From Aliidiomarina indica (GTDB lineage: Bacteria > Pseudomonadota > Gammaproteobacteria > Enterobacterales > Alteromonadaceae), in NCBI RefSeq assembly GCF_015354615.1, contig NZ_JACAVQ010000001.1:372001-436000 (forward strand): a DNA stretch of 64,000 nt, written 5' to 3'. The position numbers and the translations under genes were made by a program. How positions within the stretch are numbered: position 1 is the stretch's first letter; each line of letters opens with the position of its first letter. Below, one piece after another: positions 28,300 through 38,000 of the stretch. Below the pieces are notes generated by a model. It ran no database searches. It had not been told where the DNA came from and saw only the letters and a list, made by a program, of their open reading frames with translations.

Positions 28300-29439
28300 A
28301 TGAAACGGATTGCGTTGGCTGGGCTAGTAGCTGCCATCCTCACAGGTCCGCACGCGTTCGCGGAGGCCGAGGTGGAGCGTTATGATCCGCTATTCACGCC
28401 GGCACCACAGGCACGCCTTGCAACCGAAGGTAAGCTGGTAGGGCTTGAGCAAGTGAATGGAGACTTTTTTGCGGTAGGTGCCCTGGGTACTGTGGTGAAA
28501 TATCACGGTGAGGGCGACTGGGTTCAAAAAGAAATTCCAACAAGTGTGTTGCTCACAGCCGTTTATGCGGTGGATCAAGAGCACATCTGGGCCGTGGGTC
28601 ATGAGGGTGTTATTTTGCAAAGCACCGACGGCGGTGAGAGCTGGGAGTTTCGTCTCGACGGACATCAGCTTTTGGATATGGAATATGCTTGGTTACAAGA
28701 GCGAGAAATCTACCTTGAAGACGCAATCGCTGATGCCGAAGACGACTATGAGCGTGAAGATTTGGAGTTTCGACTCGATGAACTCATGTTTCATATTGGT
28801 GGTGCCGAGATTCAGTTTGAAGTAGGCCCCACCAAACCGTTTTTAGATGTGCTTTTTTTCAATCGTGATGTTGGTGTCGTTATAGGTGCGTACGGCACGA
28901 TTTTAAGAACGACTGATGGGGGTGAAAGCTGGGACGTAAAAAATGCTGCAATTGATAATCCCGTGGGTTATCACCCCAATAAATTAGTGTTGGCCCCCGA
29001 TGACACCTTAATACTTGTTGGGGAATCTGGACTCTTAGCGCGCAGTGATGATCAGGGCGAAACATTTGACATGCTTGAATCGCCTTACCATGGTTCCTTG
29101 TTTGGTGCTTTGTTTGATCAAGAAAACCAATTATGGGTGTATGGGTTGCGTGGAAATGTGTTCGTTTCTGACGACGATGGCGAGAGTTTTACCGATGTTC
29201 AGGTAAACACACGATACAATATTAACAGTGGCACCGTATTGGCCGATGGCCGTGTGGTACTCGTTGGTCACTCTGGCGTTATTATTGTGATCGACCCAGA
29301 CAGTTATGAAAGCACCCTGTATTCTCACGAAACCAACTCACCTCTCTCTGGTGTGCGTGAAAGCGCAGATAACACATTAATCTTGGTAGGACGCGCGGGT
29401 CTGCAAACCTTCCAATTGCCTGCACGCATTGGCCACTAA
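28300..29439 (+). CDS. YCF48/BNR-like beta-propeller protein
   Basis: A 379-residue exported protein. The signal peptide MKRIALAGLVAAILTGPHAFA is clear. The mature part has repeated blades with the S-x-D-G-G-x-S-W sialidase-type turn (STDGGESWEF, TTDGGESWDV, SDDQGETF, SDDDGESF), as in the photosystem II assembly factor-like YCF48/Hcf136 proteins. A charged helical insert (~130-165, rich in Glu/Asp) interrupts the propeller. It is followed 15 bases later by the RND transporter gene. In homologous clusters this protein is thought to be a periplasmic partner of the transporter; photosynthesis is not implied. Confidence 0.92.
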   Translation: MKRIALAGLVAAILTGPHAFAEAEVERYDPLFTPAPQARLATEGKLVGLEQVNGDFFAVGALGTVVKYHGEGDWVQKEIPTSVLLTAVYAVDQEHIWAVGHEGVILQSTDGGESWEFRLDGHQLLDMEYAWLQEREIYLEDAIADAEDDYEREDLEFRLDELMFHIGGAEIQFEVGPTKPFLDVLFFNRDVGVVIGAYGTILRTTDGGESWDVKNAAIDNPVGYHPNKLVLAPDDTLILVGESGLLARSDDQGETFDMLESPYHGSLFGALFDQENQLWVYGLRGNVFVSDDDGESFTDVQVNTRYNINSGTVLADGRVVLVGHSGVIIVIDPDSYESTLYSHETNSPLSGVRESADNTLILVGRAGLQTFQLPARIGH

Positions 29440-29454
29440 GGGGATTTGGAACTC

Positions 29455-31821
29455 ATGCAAGAACAACTAAAAACTTCACATCATGGCAAAGCCTCAATGG
29501 CCGAGAACTTGCTGTTTAAATACCGTTTAGTTTGGGTGCTTATTTTTGCCGGCCTTACGGCATTTCTGCTGTATCACGCGGCACAAGTGCGACCGGACGC
29601 GTCATTTCGAAAAATGATTCCTGCCAATCACCAGTTTGTGCAGAACTTTTTCAAGTACGAAGATGATTTAGCCACCATGGGCAATGCGATCCGCGTGTCC
29701 GTGGAAACCACCGATGGCACCATTTTTGACGCAGAGTACCAAGAATTACTGCGGGAAGTGACTGATGAGCTGTCGTTTGTGCGGGGCGTTAATCGCTCCG
29801 GCATGCGTTCCATCTGGACACCAAACGTGCGCTGGTCGGAGGTAACAGAAGAGGGGTTCGTGGGCGGCCCGGTTATTCCGGACACCTACGATGGCTCACA
29901 AGAATCGTTAGAGCAACTCCGACAGAACATTCTGCGTTCTGGCACCGTGGGCGACTTGGTCGCCAATAATTTCCGCTCTGCATTAATCTATGTGCCGCTC
30001 AATGAAATCGATCCAGAAACAGGCGAGCGCTTGGATTACCACGAGTTTGGTCAACGTTTAGAGCGTGATATTCGGGAACGCTTTGAATCTGACACCATTA
30101 ATATACAAATTGTCGGGTTCGCCAAGGTTGTCGGGGATCTGATCGACGGGGCGATGCTGGTTGGTGGCTTCTTTATTCTGGCGATGTTTATCACCTTAGG
30201 CATGCTGTTTTTATATAGTCGCTGTCTACGAAGTTCGTTGGTGGTATTGCTTTGCTCAATTGTTGCCGTGATCTGGCAACTAGGCATTATTAAGCTGATC
30301 GGCAGCGGCATTAATCCATACTCCATGCTGGTTCCCTTTTTGGTGTTCGCGATAGGGGTGAGCCATGGCGTACAAATTATTAATGCGGTAATGGCGAACC
30401 GTGCCGATGGCGAAGATAAAATCAATGCGGCACGCTTGGCATTCCGCGGCCTCTACGTGGCAGGTTTAACCGCACTGGCGTCGGACGCAATCGGTTTTAC
30501 CACCTTGATGGTGATCGATGTTGAAGTGATTAAAGAACTGGCTATTGCAGCCAGTATCGGTGTTGCAGTCATCGTACTAACCAATCTTGGGTTGTTACCG
30601 ATTCTGACATCGTATCTGGATGTCTCTAAAGGAGGCATTGAGTATCTTCATAAAGTCCGTCAGAAATCCCACCCGGTGCTTACCTTATTTGGGCGTTTTA
30701 CCCAGCCTAAATGGGCTATCGGTGCAGTAGCGGTGGCGGCACTGATGACAGTTTGGGGCGTGTATCAATCTCAAAACCTACAAATTGGCGATCTCGACAG
30801 TGGCGCGCCGGAGCTTCGTGCTGATTCGCGCTACAACCTTGATAACGCGTTTCAGGTGGCGAACTACAGTGCCAGTACTGATATCTTTGTTGTCATGGTG
30901 GAAACGGCGCCAGGCCAATGTATTCAGTACAACAATATGGCGTTGATGGACCGCTTCCAGTGGCATATGGAAAACGTACCTGGGGTGCAAAGTGTTCGCT
31001 CCATTGTGTACGTATCCAAGCTTGGGATGGCCGGTATTAATGAAGGTAACCTGAAATGGGGCAGCGTTAATCGCGATAATTTTGTGATTAACGCCTCAAT
31101 TGGTCAACGTCCTAGCGGCTTGTTCAATGGCGAATGCTCAATGGCTCCGATCATTTTGTATCTGAACGATCATAAGGCTGACACATTAAACCGCGTGGTT
31201 AATGAAGTGCGCAACTTTGCTGCTGAATTCCCTTCCGACGAGGTGGAGTTCTTGATGGCAGCGGGTAATGCAGGGATTGAAGCGGCCACCAATAAGGTTA
31301 TCGAAGAAGCGCAATTCCGCATGCTGCTATGGGTATACGGCGTGGTGATTGCTCTATGTCTAATTACCTTCCGCAGTATTCGAACGGTACTGTGTATCGT
31401 GCTGCCGCTGATGTTTACTACCGTGATGAGTCAGGCGCTGATGGCGAAGCTCGGCATTGGTGTGAAAGTGGCGACTTTACCAGTAATTGCCTTGGGTGTC
31501 GGTATCGGGGTGGATTATGGCATCTATATCTATTCGAAGATTCGCGAAGCCTTGAATCAAGGTATGGATTTGGCGGAAAGCTACCTGTATGCCTTATCTA
31601 AAACCGGTAAAGCGGTTGGCTTTACTGGCTTAACCTTGGCTATCGGTGTGGCAACTTGGATGTGGTCTCCGATTAAGTTCCAAGCGGATATGGGTCTATT
31701 GCTGACATTTATGTTCCTGTGGAATATGTTGGGTGCGTTAATCTTAATTCCAGCCTTGGCTCGCTTATTTCGGGTGGGTCCGAAGTCTGAACCCAAGCCC
31801 TTAGGCGCAGATAATGGGTAA
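29455..31821 (+). CDS. RND/MMPL-family transporter
   Basis: A 788-residue inner-membrane transporter. Two similar halves each have one N-terminal membrane helix (VWVLIFAGLTAFLLYHAA; WAIGAVAVAALMTVWGVY), a large periplasmic loop (~180-200 residues) and five further helices, giving 12 in total. The second half contains GVGIGVDYGIYIYSK, the MMPL-type helix with Asp/Tyr of the proton relay, and the first GVSHGVQIINAV. It resembles the sterol-sensing/hopanoid-type exporters and not drug AcrB pumps. ATG 29455 has AAGGGGA about ten bases upstream. Together with DUF1329 and the YCF48-like protein it probably moves a lipid or other hydrophobic substrate. Confidence 0.93.
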   Translation: MQEQLKTSHHGKASMAENLLFKYRLVWVLIFAGLTAFLLYHAAQVRPDASFRKMIPANHQFVQNFFKYEDDLATMGNAIRVSVETTDGTIFDAEYQELLREVTDELSFVRGVNRSGMRSIWTPNVRWSEVTEEGFVGGPVIPDTYDGSQESLEQLRQNILRSGTVGDLVANNFRSALIYVPLNEIDPETGERLDYHEFGQRLERDIRERFESDTINIQIVGFAKVVGDLIDGAMLVGGFFILAMFITLGMLFLYSRCLRSSLVVLLCSIVAVIWQLGIIKLIGSGINPYSMLVPFLVFAIGVSHGVQIINAVMANRADGEDKINAARLAFRGLYVAGLTALASDAIGFTTLMVIDVEVIKELAIAASIGVAVIVLTNLGLLPILTSYLDVSKGGIEYLHKVRQKSHPVLTLFGRFTQPKWAIGAVAVAALMTVWGVYQSQNLQIGDLDSGAPELRADSRYNLDNAFQVANYSASTDIFVVMVETAPGQCIQYNNMALMDRFQWHMENVPGVQSVRSIVYVSKLGMAGINEGNLKWGSVNRDNFVINASIGQRPSGLFNGECSMAPIILYLNDHKADTLNRVVNEVRNFAAEFPSDEVEFLMAAGNAGIEAATNKVIEEAQFRMLLWVYGVVIALCLITFRSIRTVLCIVLPLMFTTVMSQALMAKLGIGVKVATLPVIALGVGIGVDYGIYIYSKIREALNQGMDLAESYLYALSKTGKAVGFTGLTLAIGVATWMWSPIKFQADMGLLLTFMFLWNMLGALILIPALARLFRVGPKSEPKPLGADNG

Positions 31822-31840
31822 GGTTTGATCGCTGAACGGC

Positions 31841-31876
31841 AAAAGCGCGGCGCTCACTGAGGGCCGCGCTTTTTTT
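31841..31876. terminator. Bidirectional terminator
   Basis: AAAAGCGCGGC paired with GCCGCGCTTTTT around an 11-base loop. It lies between the RND transporter (plus) and sbcB (minus). Confidence 0.9.
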
Positions 31877-31907
31877 ATGTCTGCTTTGTTAGCGACGAGG
31901 TAACCTG

Positions 31908-33350
31908 TTAGAGGGATTGGGCATACTGGTATAGGGCTTTTAGAATTCGAATTTTGTTCTCATCTTGTTCATGCTCATGAGCCAAATTCTCGATTTCCAG
32001 TGCGTATTCTTCAAGGCTTAGGTAATCCTTTCCACCTTGTTGTAATCGTTCCTGACAAAATCGCCGCCACTTTTCTTGCTCTGAGCTCGATAGTGTATGA
32101 GGAAAATTGCGGGCTCGATAGCGGAACAGCAATGCTGGTATGCGCGTATCGTCGAATGGTAGATCGAGGGCCGCCAGTTGTTCTGGGTCGGCATGATGAA
32201 TCACATCCATATGACTACGGGCTTGCTGACTGAAAAAACCACCGGAATACAATGCAACGTCAACATCCTGTGCATTTTGCCCATCTTCCTCGTATACGCG
32301 AGGCAGGGTGGCTGCTTGCATAAAGCGATCACGCAAGGGCTCATTGGCGTGCAGCTGTGCGCGCGCCGCGTTTGCTGATGCGCGGTCTAAGCCAAAATCC
32401 GCTGCCCGTGCATCACTCAAGGTCATCGGTGGTGCAAGGAACGGGCACTGATTGAGGGCGATAGTCACCAGCCCTGGTCGCGGTTGGTCTGCGAGGTCCG
32501 CGACCGGCGTCATCCACAGTGCGTGAATTTCTTCCGCAGAAAGGTGGGCAAACTGTTCAGGATCGCAATCCATACGCCACGCAACCAGTTGATTCGCTTG
32601 GTTCGGTGCATATCCCAATGGCATAATCCAACGCACATAGCCGGCGTCGGCACCATAATGACCGGAGACATGGACTAACAGGGTTTGTCCGGCGATTGCT
32701 TTGTCGACAATAGCGGCCAATTGCTGTTTACGACGGATATCAAAGCAAAAGTCGTAGAGTTTGGGTTGCGCCGTTTTAATTTTCTTAGCGAGTTCAATGC
32801 TGGCATACACATCAGCAAGTGCGTCATGGGCATGGGTATGCTCAATACCATTTGCAGGCGCTAATTGGTCGAGCTTTAAGACCACGCGGCCGGCGTCGTT
32901 TTGCGGCCACTGAATACCTTCTGGGCGCAGTGCCCAAGCTGCACGCGTGAGGGTGAGTAAATCCCACCGTGAATTATCGTTCTGCCAGCTGTAAGCGTAA
33001 GGATCAAGAAAATTGCGGTAAAGCAGAAAACGCGTCATTTCATCGTCATAACGAATATTGTTATAGCCACAAATGGTGGTTTCTCGCTGTGAGAACTCGC
33101 GCAAAATTCGACGGGCAAACTCAACTTCTGGGAGCCCACGTTGATTAGCGGTCTGTGGCGTAATTCCGGTGACAAGGCAAGCCTGCGGATGAGGCAGGTA
33201 GTCAGTGGATAGTTGGCAATACATCGATAAAGGCTTGCCAATAATATTGAGATCCCGATCTGTTCGCACCCCGGCAAATTGCATAGGACGGTCGGCGCGG
33301 GGGTTCACGCCCCCAGCCTCGTAATCGTGCCAATATATTGAAGCTGTCAT
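31908..33350 (-). CDS. sbcB: Exonuclease I
   Basis: A 480-residue 3'-5' single-strand DNA exonuclease used in recombination and mismatch repair. The DnaQ-like nuclease has the first motif HDYEAGGVNPRADRPMQFAG (DxE at residues ~8-10), GYNNIRYDDEMTRF and HAHDALADVYA (HxAxxD). The SH3-like and helical C-terminal domains follow, with conserved NQCPFLAP. Length matches E. coli (475). ATG 33350 is chosen; the frame extends to 33392, but this start aligns with the family. Confidence 0.96.
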   Translation of the reverse strand: MTASIYWHDYEAGGVNPRADRPMQFAGVRTDRDLNIIGKPLSMYCQLSTDYLPHPQACLVTGITPQTANQRGLPEVEFARRILREFSQRETTICGYNNIRYDDEMTRFLLYRNFLDPYAYSWQNDNSRWDLLTLTRAAWALRPEGIQWPQNDAGRVVLKLDQLAPANGIEHTHAHDALADVYASIELAKKIKTAQPKLYDFCFDIRRKQQLAAIVDKAIAGQTLLVHVSGHYGADAGYVRWIMPLGYAPNQANQLVAWRMDCDPEQFAHLSAEEIHALWMTPVADLADQPRPGLVTIALNQCPFLAPPMTLSDARAADFGLDRASANAARAQLHANEPLRDRFMQAATLPRVYEEDGQNAQDVDVALYSGGFFSQQARSHMDVIHHADPEQLAALDLPFDDTRIPALLFRYRARNFPHTLSSSEQEKWRRFCQERLQQGGKDYLSLEEYALEIENLAHEHEQDENKIRILKALYQYAQSL

Positions 33351-33488
33351 GATTATTCTTATTCCATTGAACGGTTCAGCTAAGCATATCACCGCTGTAG
33401 ACTTGTATGCGAGTTCCGCTCGTGTTCATAATGGTACATCAACGTTTCATCTTGCATACTCAAATGATAAGAAACTCAGGAGAAAACC

Positions 33489-34562
33489 ATGACAATTCAG
33501 GCTCGATTATCTCTCGTTGCCGCCGCGCTTTTTAGCCTTGCGGCATGTGGCGAAGCGACTCAATCAGACACCCAGACTAGCGGTACGGCAAACGCAGCTG
33601 AGAGAGCACCCATAGGTATTGTGATTCATGGTGGTGCAGGCACTATTACCCGAGAGAACATGACCCCAGAACGAGAAGCGGCCTTTACTGCCGCGCTTAC
33701 CGCGGCACTTGATGCGGGTTATGAGATTTTAGACGCCGGTGGCGACAGTATGGATGCGGTTATTGCAGCAATTCAGCTGATGGAAGAAGAACCCCTGTTT
33801 AATGCCGGTCGTGGGGCTGTCTACACGTATGACGGTGGCCATGAGCTTGATGCGTCCTTGATGCATGGCGGCACCTTAGATGCAGGCGCTGTATCCGGTG
33901 TGCGTACGGTGCGCAGTCCGATCGCCTTGGCTCGCGAAGTCATGGAAAATAGTCGTCATGTCATGCTCAGTGCCGCGGGCGCGGAGCAATTTGCGGTGGA
34001 GCAAGGTTTAGAGTTGGTGGATAACAGCTATTTTAATACCGAGCACCGCTTTGAACAGCTGCAGCGCGCGCTTGAGTTATTACGAGAACAAGATCGAACC
34101 GGGGATCACATTGCCAATGCAGACTGGGATAGTGCATTTGATATGGGCACCGTTGGTGCCGTAGCATTAGATCAGCAAGGCAATATTGTTGCCGGCACTT
34201 CGACAGGCGGAATGACAGCGAAGCGCTATAATCGTATAGGAGACTCGCCAATTATTGGCGCCGGCACTTGGGCAGATAACGCCAGTTGCGGCGTATCGGC
34301 GACGGGACACGGAGAGTACTTTATTCGCTACAATGTATCTGCTCAAATTTGTAGCCGTGTGAAGTATCTTGGTGAATCTATTGAAGCTGCGGGAAATTAT
34401 GTCATTCATGAGGAACTGTTACCTGCAGGCGGCACCGGCGGTGTCATTATTATGGATGCGCAAGGCAATGTAAGCATGCCATTTAATACAGAAGGAATGT
34501 ATCGTGGCGCGCGCACTAGTCGCCTCGGTACTGTGATCGGGATTTATTCTGAAGAGGAGTAA
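33489..34562 (+). CDS. Isoaspartyl peptidase/L-asparaginase, lipoprotein form
   Basis: A 357-residue Ntn-hydrolase of the beta-aspartyl peptidase/plant-type asparaginase family. It hydrolyses isoaspartyl dipeptides and asparagine after self-cleavage before Thr221 (DMGTVGAVA). The substrate loop STGGMTAKRYNRIGDSPIIGAG and GGVIIMDAQGN are present, and residues 46-55 (VIHGGAGTI) begin the catalytic domain. The N-terminus is a lipoprotein signal (lipobox LAAC, Cys20, then Gly), so the enzyme should be anchored to the outer membrane facing the periplasm, unlike E. coli IaaA, which is cytoplasmic. A CBS gene follows three bases later. Confidence 0.93.
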   Translation: MTIQARLSLVAAALFSLAACGEATQSDTQTSGTANAAERAPIGIVIHGGAGTITRENMTPEREAAFTAALTAALDAGYEILDAGGDSMDAVIAAIQLMEEEPLFNAGRGAVYTYDGGHELDASLMHGGTLDAGAVSGVRTVRSPIALAREVMENSRHVMLSAAGAEQFAVEQGLELVDNSYFNTEHRFEQLQRALELLREQDRTGDHIANADWDSAFDMGTVGAVALDQQGNIVAGTSTGGMTAKRYNRIGDSPIIGAGTWADNASCGVSATGHGEYFIRYNVSAQICSRVKYLGESIEAAGNYVIHEELLPAGGTGGVIIMDAQGNVSMPFNTEGMYRGARTSRLGTVIGIYSEEE

Positions 34563-34565
34563 GCT

Positions 34566-34982
34566 ATGCGGTCGATGAAAGTACAGGATTATATGAACCG
34601 GCATCCGGTAAAGTTCACGCGCGATATGCCTGTGGAAACAGCCGTTGCGATGTTAATCGCAGCGAACCAGAGCGGTGGTCCTGTTGTTGATGACGACAAA
34701 CAAGTTATTGGTTTTCTGTCAGAACAAGACTGTTTGGCCATGATGTTAGAAGGTACGTATCACAAAGAACAGTCGGCTACAGTCGCCGACTGTATGGCAA
34801 ACGAAGTGCTTACCGTGAATTCGGATATGGCTATTCTGGATTTGGCGCAGCAGCTTGGGCATAAGCGCCCTAAGGTCTATCCCGTGGTAGATTATGCGAA
34901 ACAGTTAGTGGGTGTCATCAGTCGTACTGATGTGCTCAGAGCCATTGATTTGCATTTGCGAGATTCGTACGCAAATCACTAA
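34566..34982 (+). CDS. Two-CBS-domain protein
   Basis: A 138-residue protein made of a tandem CBS pair (~1-65: VQDYMNRHPVKFTRDMPVETAV and GGPVVDDDKQVIGFLSEQD; ~70-130: VADCMANEVLTVNSDMAILDLA and VYPVVDYAKQLVGVISRTDVLRA). CBS pairs bind adenine nucleotides and act as energy sensors. GAGGAG lies six bases before the ATG, inside the end of the asparaginase gene. What it regulates is not evident; no effector domain is attached. A terminator follows. Confidence 0.92.
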   Translation: MRSMKVQDYMNRHPVKFTRDMPVETAVAMLIAANQSGGPVVDDDKQVIGFLSEQDCLAMMLEGTYHKEQSATVADCMANEVLTVNSDMAILDLAQQLGHKRPKVYPVVDYAKQLVGVISRTDVLRAIDLHLRDSYANH

Positions 34983-35003
34983 TGAAGTGTTATCGTAGGC
35001 GAG

Positions 35004-35037
35004 GGCTGGCAGGTTTGTTAAACTTGTCAGCCTTTTT
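35004..35037 (+). terminator. Rho-independent terminator after the CBS gene
   Basis: A 13-pair stem with two G-U pairs (GGCTGGCAGGTTT with AAACTTGTCAGCC) around GTT, followed by five T. It separates the CBS gene from hrpA. Confidence 0.9.
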
Positions 35038-35061
35038 GTATAGTGAGTAATTGCAGTATTC

Positions 35062-38000
35062 ATGTCTGACGTGTCGAATCTACCTAAACCCGCAATTAAG
35101 TTCCCGGAACAACTCCCTGTTGTTGCGGAAAAATGTCGTATTCAGGCGGCTATTCGCGATCATCAAGTGGTGGTTTTAGCCGGAGAAACAGGGTCAGGGA
35201 AAACCACACAGTTACCCAAAATGCTTTTAGAGATGGGCTTTGCGGAAAATGGCATCATTGGACATACTCAGCCGCGTCGATTAGCCGCGCGTTCAGTGGC
35301 ACGACGTATAGCCGATGAACTCGAAGAGCCTTTAGGGCACCGGGTGGGCTTTAAGATTCGTTTTCAGGATGAATCATCGGAGCACACGGCAATAAAGCTA
35401 ATGACCGACGGTATTTTGCTCGCCGAATTACAACGGGATCGATTACTCAAGCGTTATAGCGCAATTATTATTGATGAGGCGCACGAACGGTCGCTTAACA
35501 TCGACTTTCTGCTTGGGGTTTTGCGCCAGCTTATCGATAAACGTCCCGATCTTAAAGTGATCATTACCTCTGCCACTATTGAGACAGAGCGTTTCTCGAA
35601 ACACTTTAACAATGCACCCGTAATCGAAGTCAGCGGACGTACCTTTCCGGTAGAGGTGCGATATCAACCTCTGCTCAACGACGACAGTGATGATCGTGAA
35701 GTAGATATGTATCAGGGCATCTGCGAGGCATCAGCGGAGCTGATGCGGGAAGGCCCAGGAGATATTCTTGTTTTTCTTAGTGGGGAACGGGAAATTCGCG
35801 ATAGCGCAGATGCATTGCGCGAGTTTCATGAAGACTCGCGGCAGCAACTAGACATTGTGCCTCTGTATGCTCGTCTGAGCGCAAGCGACCAAAACAAGAT
35901 CTTTCAACCATCGCAAGGGCGCCGCATTGTCCTCGCAACCAACGTGGCGGAGACGTCGTTAACGGTGCCGGGCATCCGCTATGTGATCGATCCCGGCACA
36001 GCGCGGATTTCACGTTACAGTTATCGCACCAAAGTGCAGCGCTTACCCATCGAAAATATTTCCCAGGCCAGTGCCAATCAACGGGCAGGCCGTTGTGGTC
36101 GGGTGGGGCCGGGTATTTGTATTCGCCTGTATAGTGAAGAAGATTTTATGAATCGTCCGGAATTCACCGATCCGGAAATTTTACGTACGAATTTGGCGTC
36201 TGTCATTTTGCAGATGGCTACCTTAAAGCTCGGGGATATCCGGAAATTCCCATTCTTACAGCGTCCAGACGACCGCTACATTAATGACGGTATGCGACTG
36301 CTTGAAGAGCTCGGTGCGATGCAGCGTGCCGGACGCAAAGGTCCGCGAAAGCTAACCGTGATTGGTCGCTCCTTAGGCCGTTTACCCATTGATCCGCGTT
36401 TAGGGCGAATGGTGCTAGCGGCACAAGATTTTCATTCAGTGCGTGAAGTACTCATCATCACCGCCGCTCTGAGTATTCAAGATCCACGGGAACGGCCTCA
36501 TGACAAACAGCAAAAAGCCGATGAGTTGCATCGCCGCTTTAGCGATGACCGCTCAGACTTTGTCTCGTGGCTAAAACTCTGGAATTATCTTCAAGAACAA
36601 CAGACAGCACTGTCTTCGAATCAATTCCGGAAGCAATGTAAACAGGAATTTATTCACTACTTGCGCCTGCGTGAGTGGCAAGATGTGTATACCCAACTGC
36701 GACAAAGCGTGCGTGAACTCGGCATTCGTATCAATGATGAGGAAGCAACCTACGCACAGGTGCATCAGGCGATGCTTACCGGATTGCTCTCACAGATTGG
36801 GCAAAAGGATGAGAAGCATCAATACCTCGGTGCGCGGCAAACCCGGTTCTTTATATTTCCGGGATCAGGCTTATTTTCTAGTAAACCGAAATGGTTAATG
36901 AGTGCGGAGTTAGTGGAAACCACGAAACTTTATGGACGCTACCTCGCCAGCATTGAACCTGAATGGATTGAGCCGGTTGCACAACACTTAGTACGACGTA
37001 ACTACCATGAACCCCGTTATTCGAAAAAGCGCGGAGCCGTGGTGGCTACTGAACAAGTGACGTTGTATGGATTGCTCATCGTACCGGGTCGAACCATTCA
37101 ATATAGCCGTGTGGACCCAGTCGTGGCGCGCGACGTGTTTATTCGCGAAGCATTAGTTCAGGCGCAAATGAAGCAACCGCCTCCATTCTTACATGCCAAC
37201 TTAACCTTAATTAGCGACGTGCGGGGGCTAGAAGAGAAATCTCGTCGCCGTGACATATTGATTGACGAAGAAGCTTTATATCAGGCGTATGCAGATCACC
37301 TTCCGGCGGATATTTATGACGATCGAAGTCTATTAAGCTGGTTGAAAAAAGCGCAGCAGGCGAACCCTAAGGTATTGCACTTTAAGCGTGAACAGCTGAT
37401 GCAGCAAGATGCCAGTCATATCACTGATTTAGATTATCCAGATCAGTGGCTACAAGGGCGCCTACGACTGCCGCTTACATACGTGTTTGAGCCCGGTCAT
37501 GTAGACGATGGGGTTTCTGTGGATATTCCACTGCCCATGTTAAATCAAGTCACCTCGGTTGGATTTGATTGGCAAGTTCCCGCATTGCGAGAAGCCCTAG
37601 TCACGGCATGGATCAAATCGCTTCCGAAGCAATGGCGCCGCAATTTTGTGCCGGCCCCTAATTATGCGCGTGCGTTCTTGGAAAGTGTCGATGCCTCCCT
37701 GATTGGTAGCGATACGTCGATGCTTGAAGCCATGACGCAGCGCTTCAAGCGCATGAGCGGCATTGACATCCCCAGCGACGCTTGGCAGCTATCCCAAGTT
37801 CCCGAACATCTACGGGTGAACTTTCGTGTCCTTGATGAGACGGGGAAGGTAATGGCACGGGCACGTGATTTAAAGCAACTGCAGCAGAAAATGCAGCCAA
37901 CGCTTACAGAAACATTGGTGGCCACTGCTGGTGATGATGTGGAGCAAGAGGGGTTGACGGACTGGTCCTTTGGGGAAGCGCCAAAGCCCGTTGAGAAAAA

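Noticed and set aside
28300-29439. Reading the YCF48-like protein as photosystem II assembly factor
   Set aside because: No photosynthesis genes are present; non-photosynthetic bacteria carry this family beside RND transporters.
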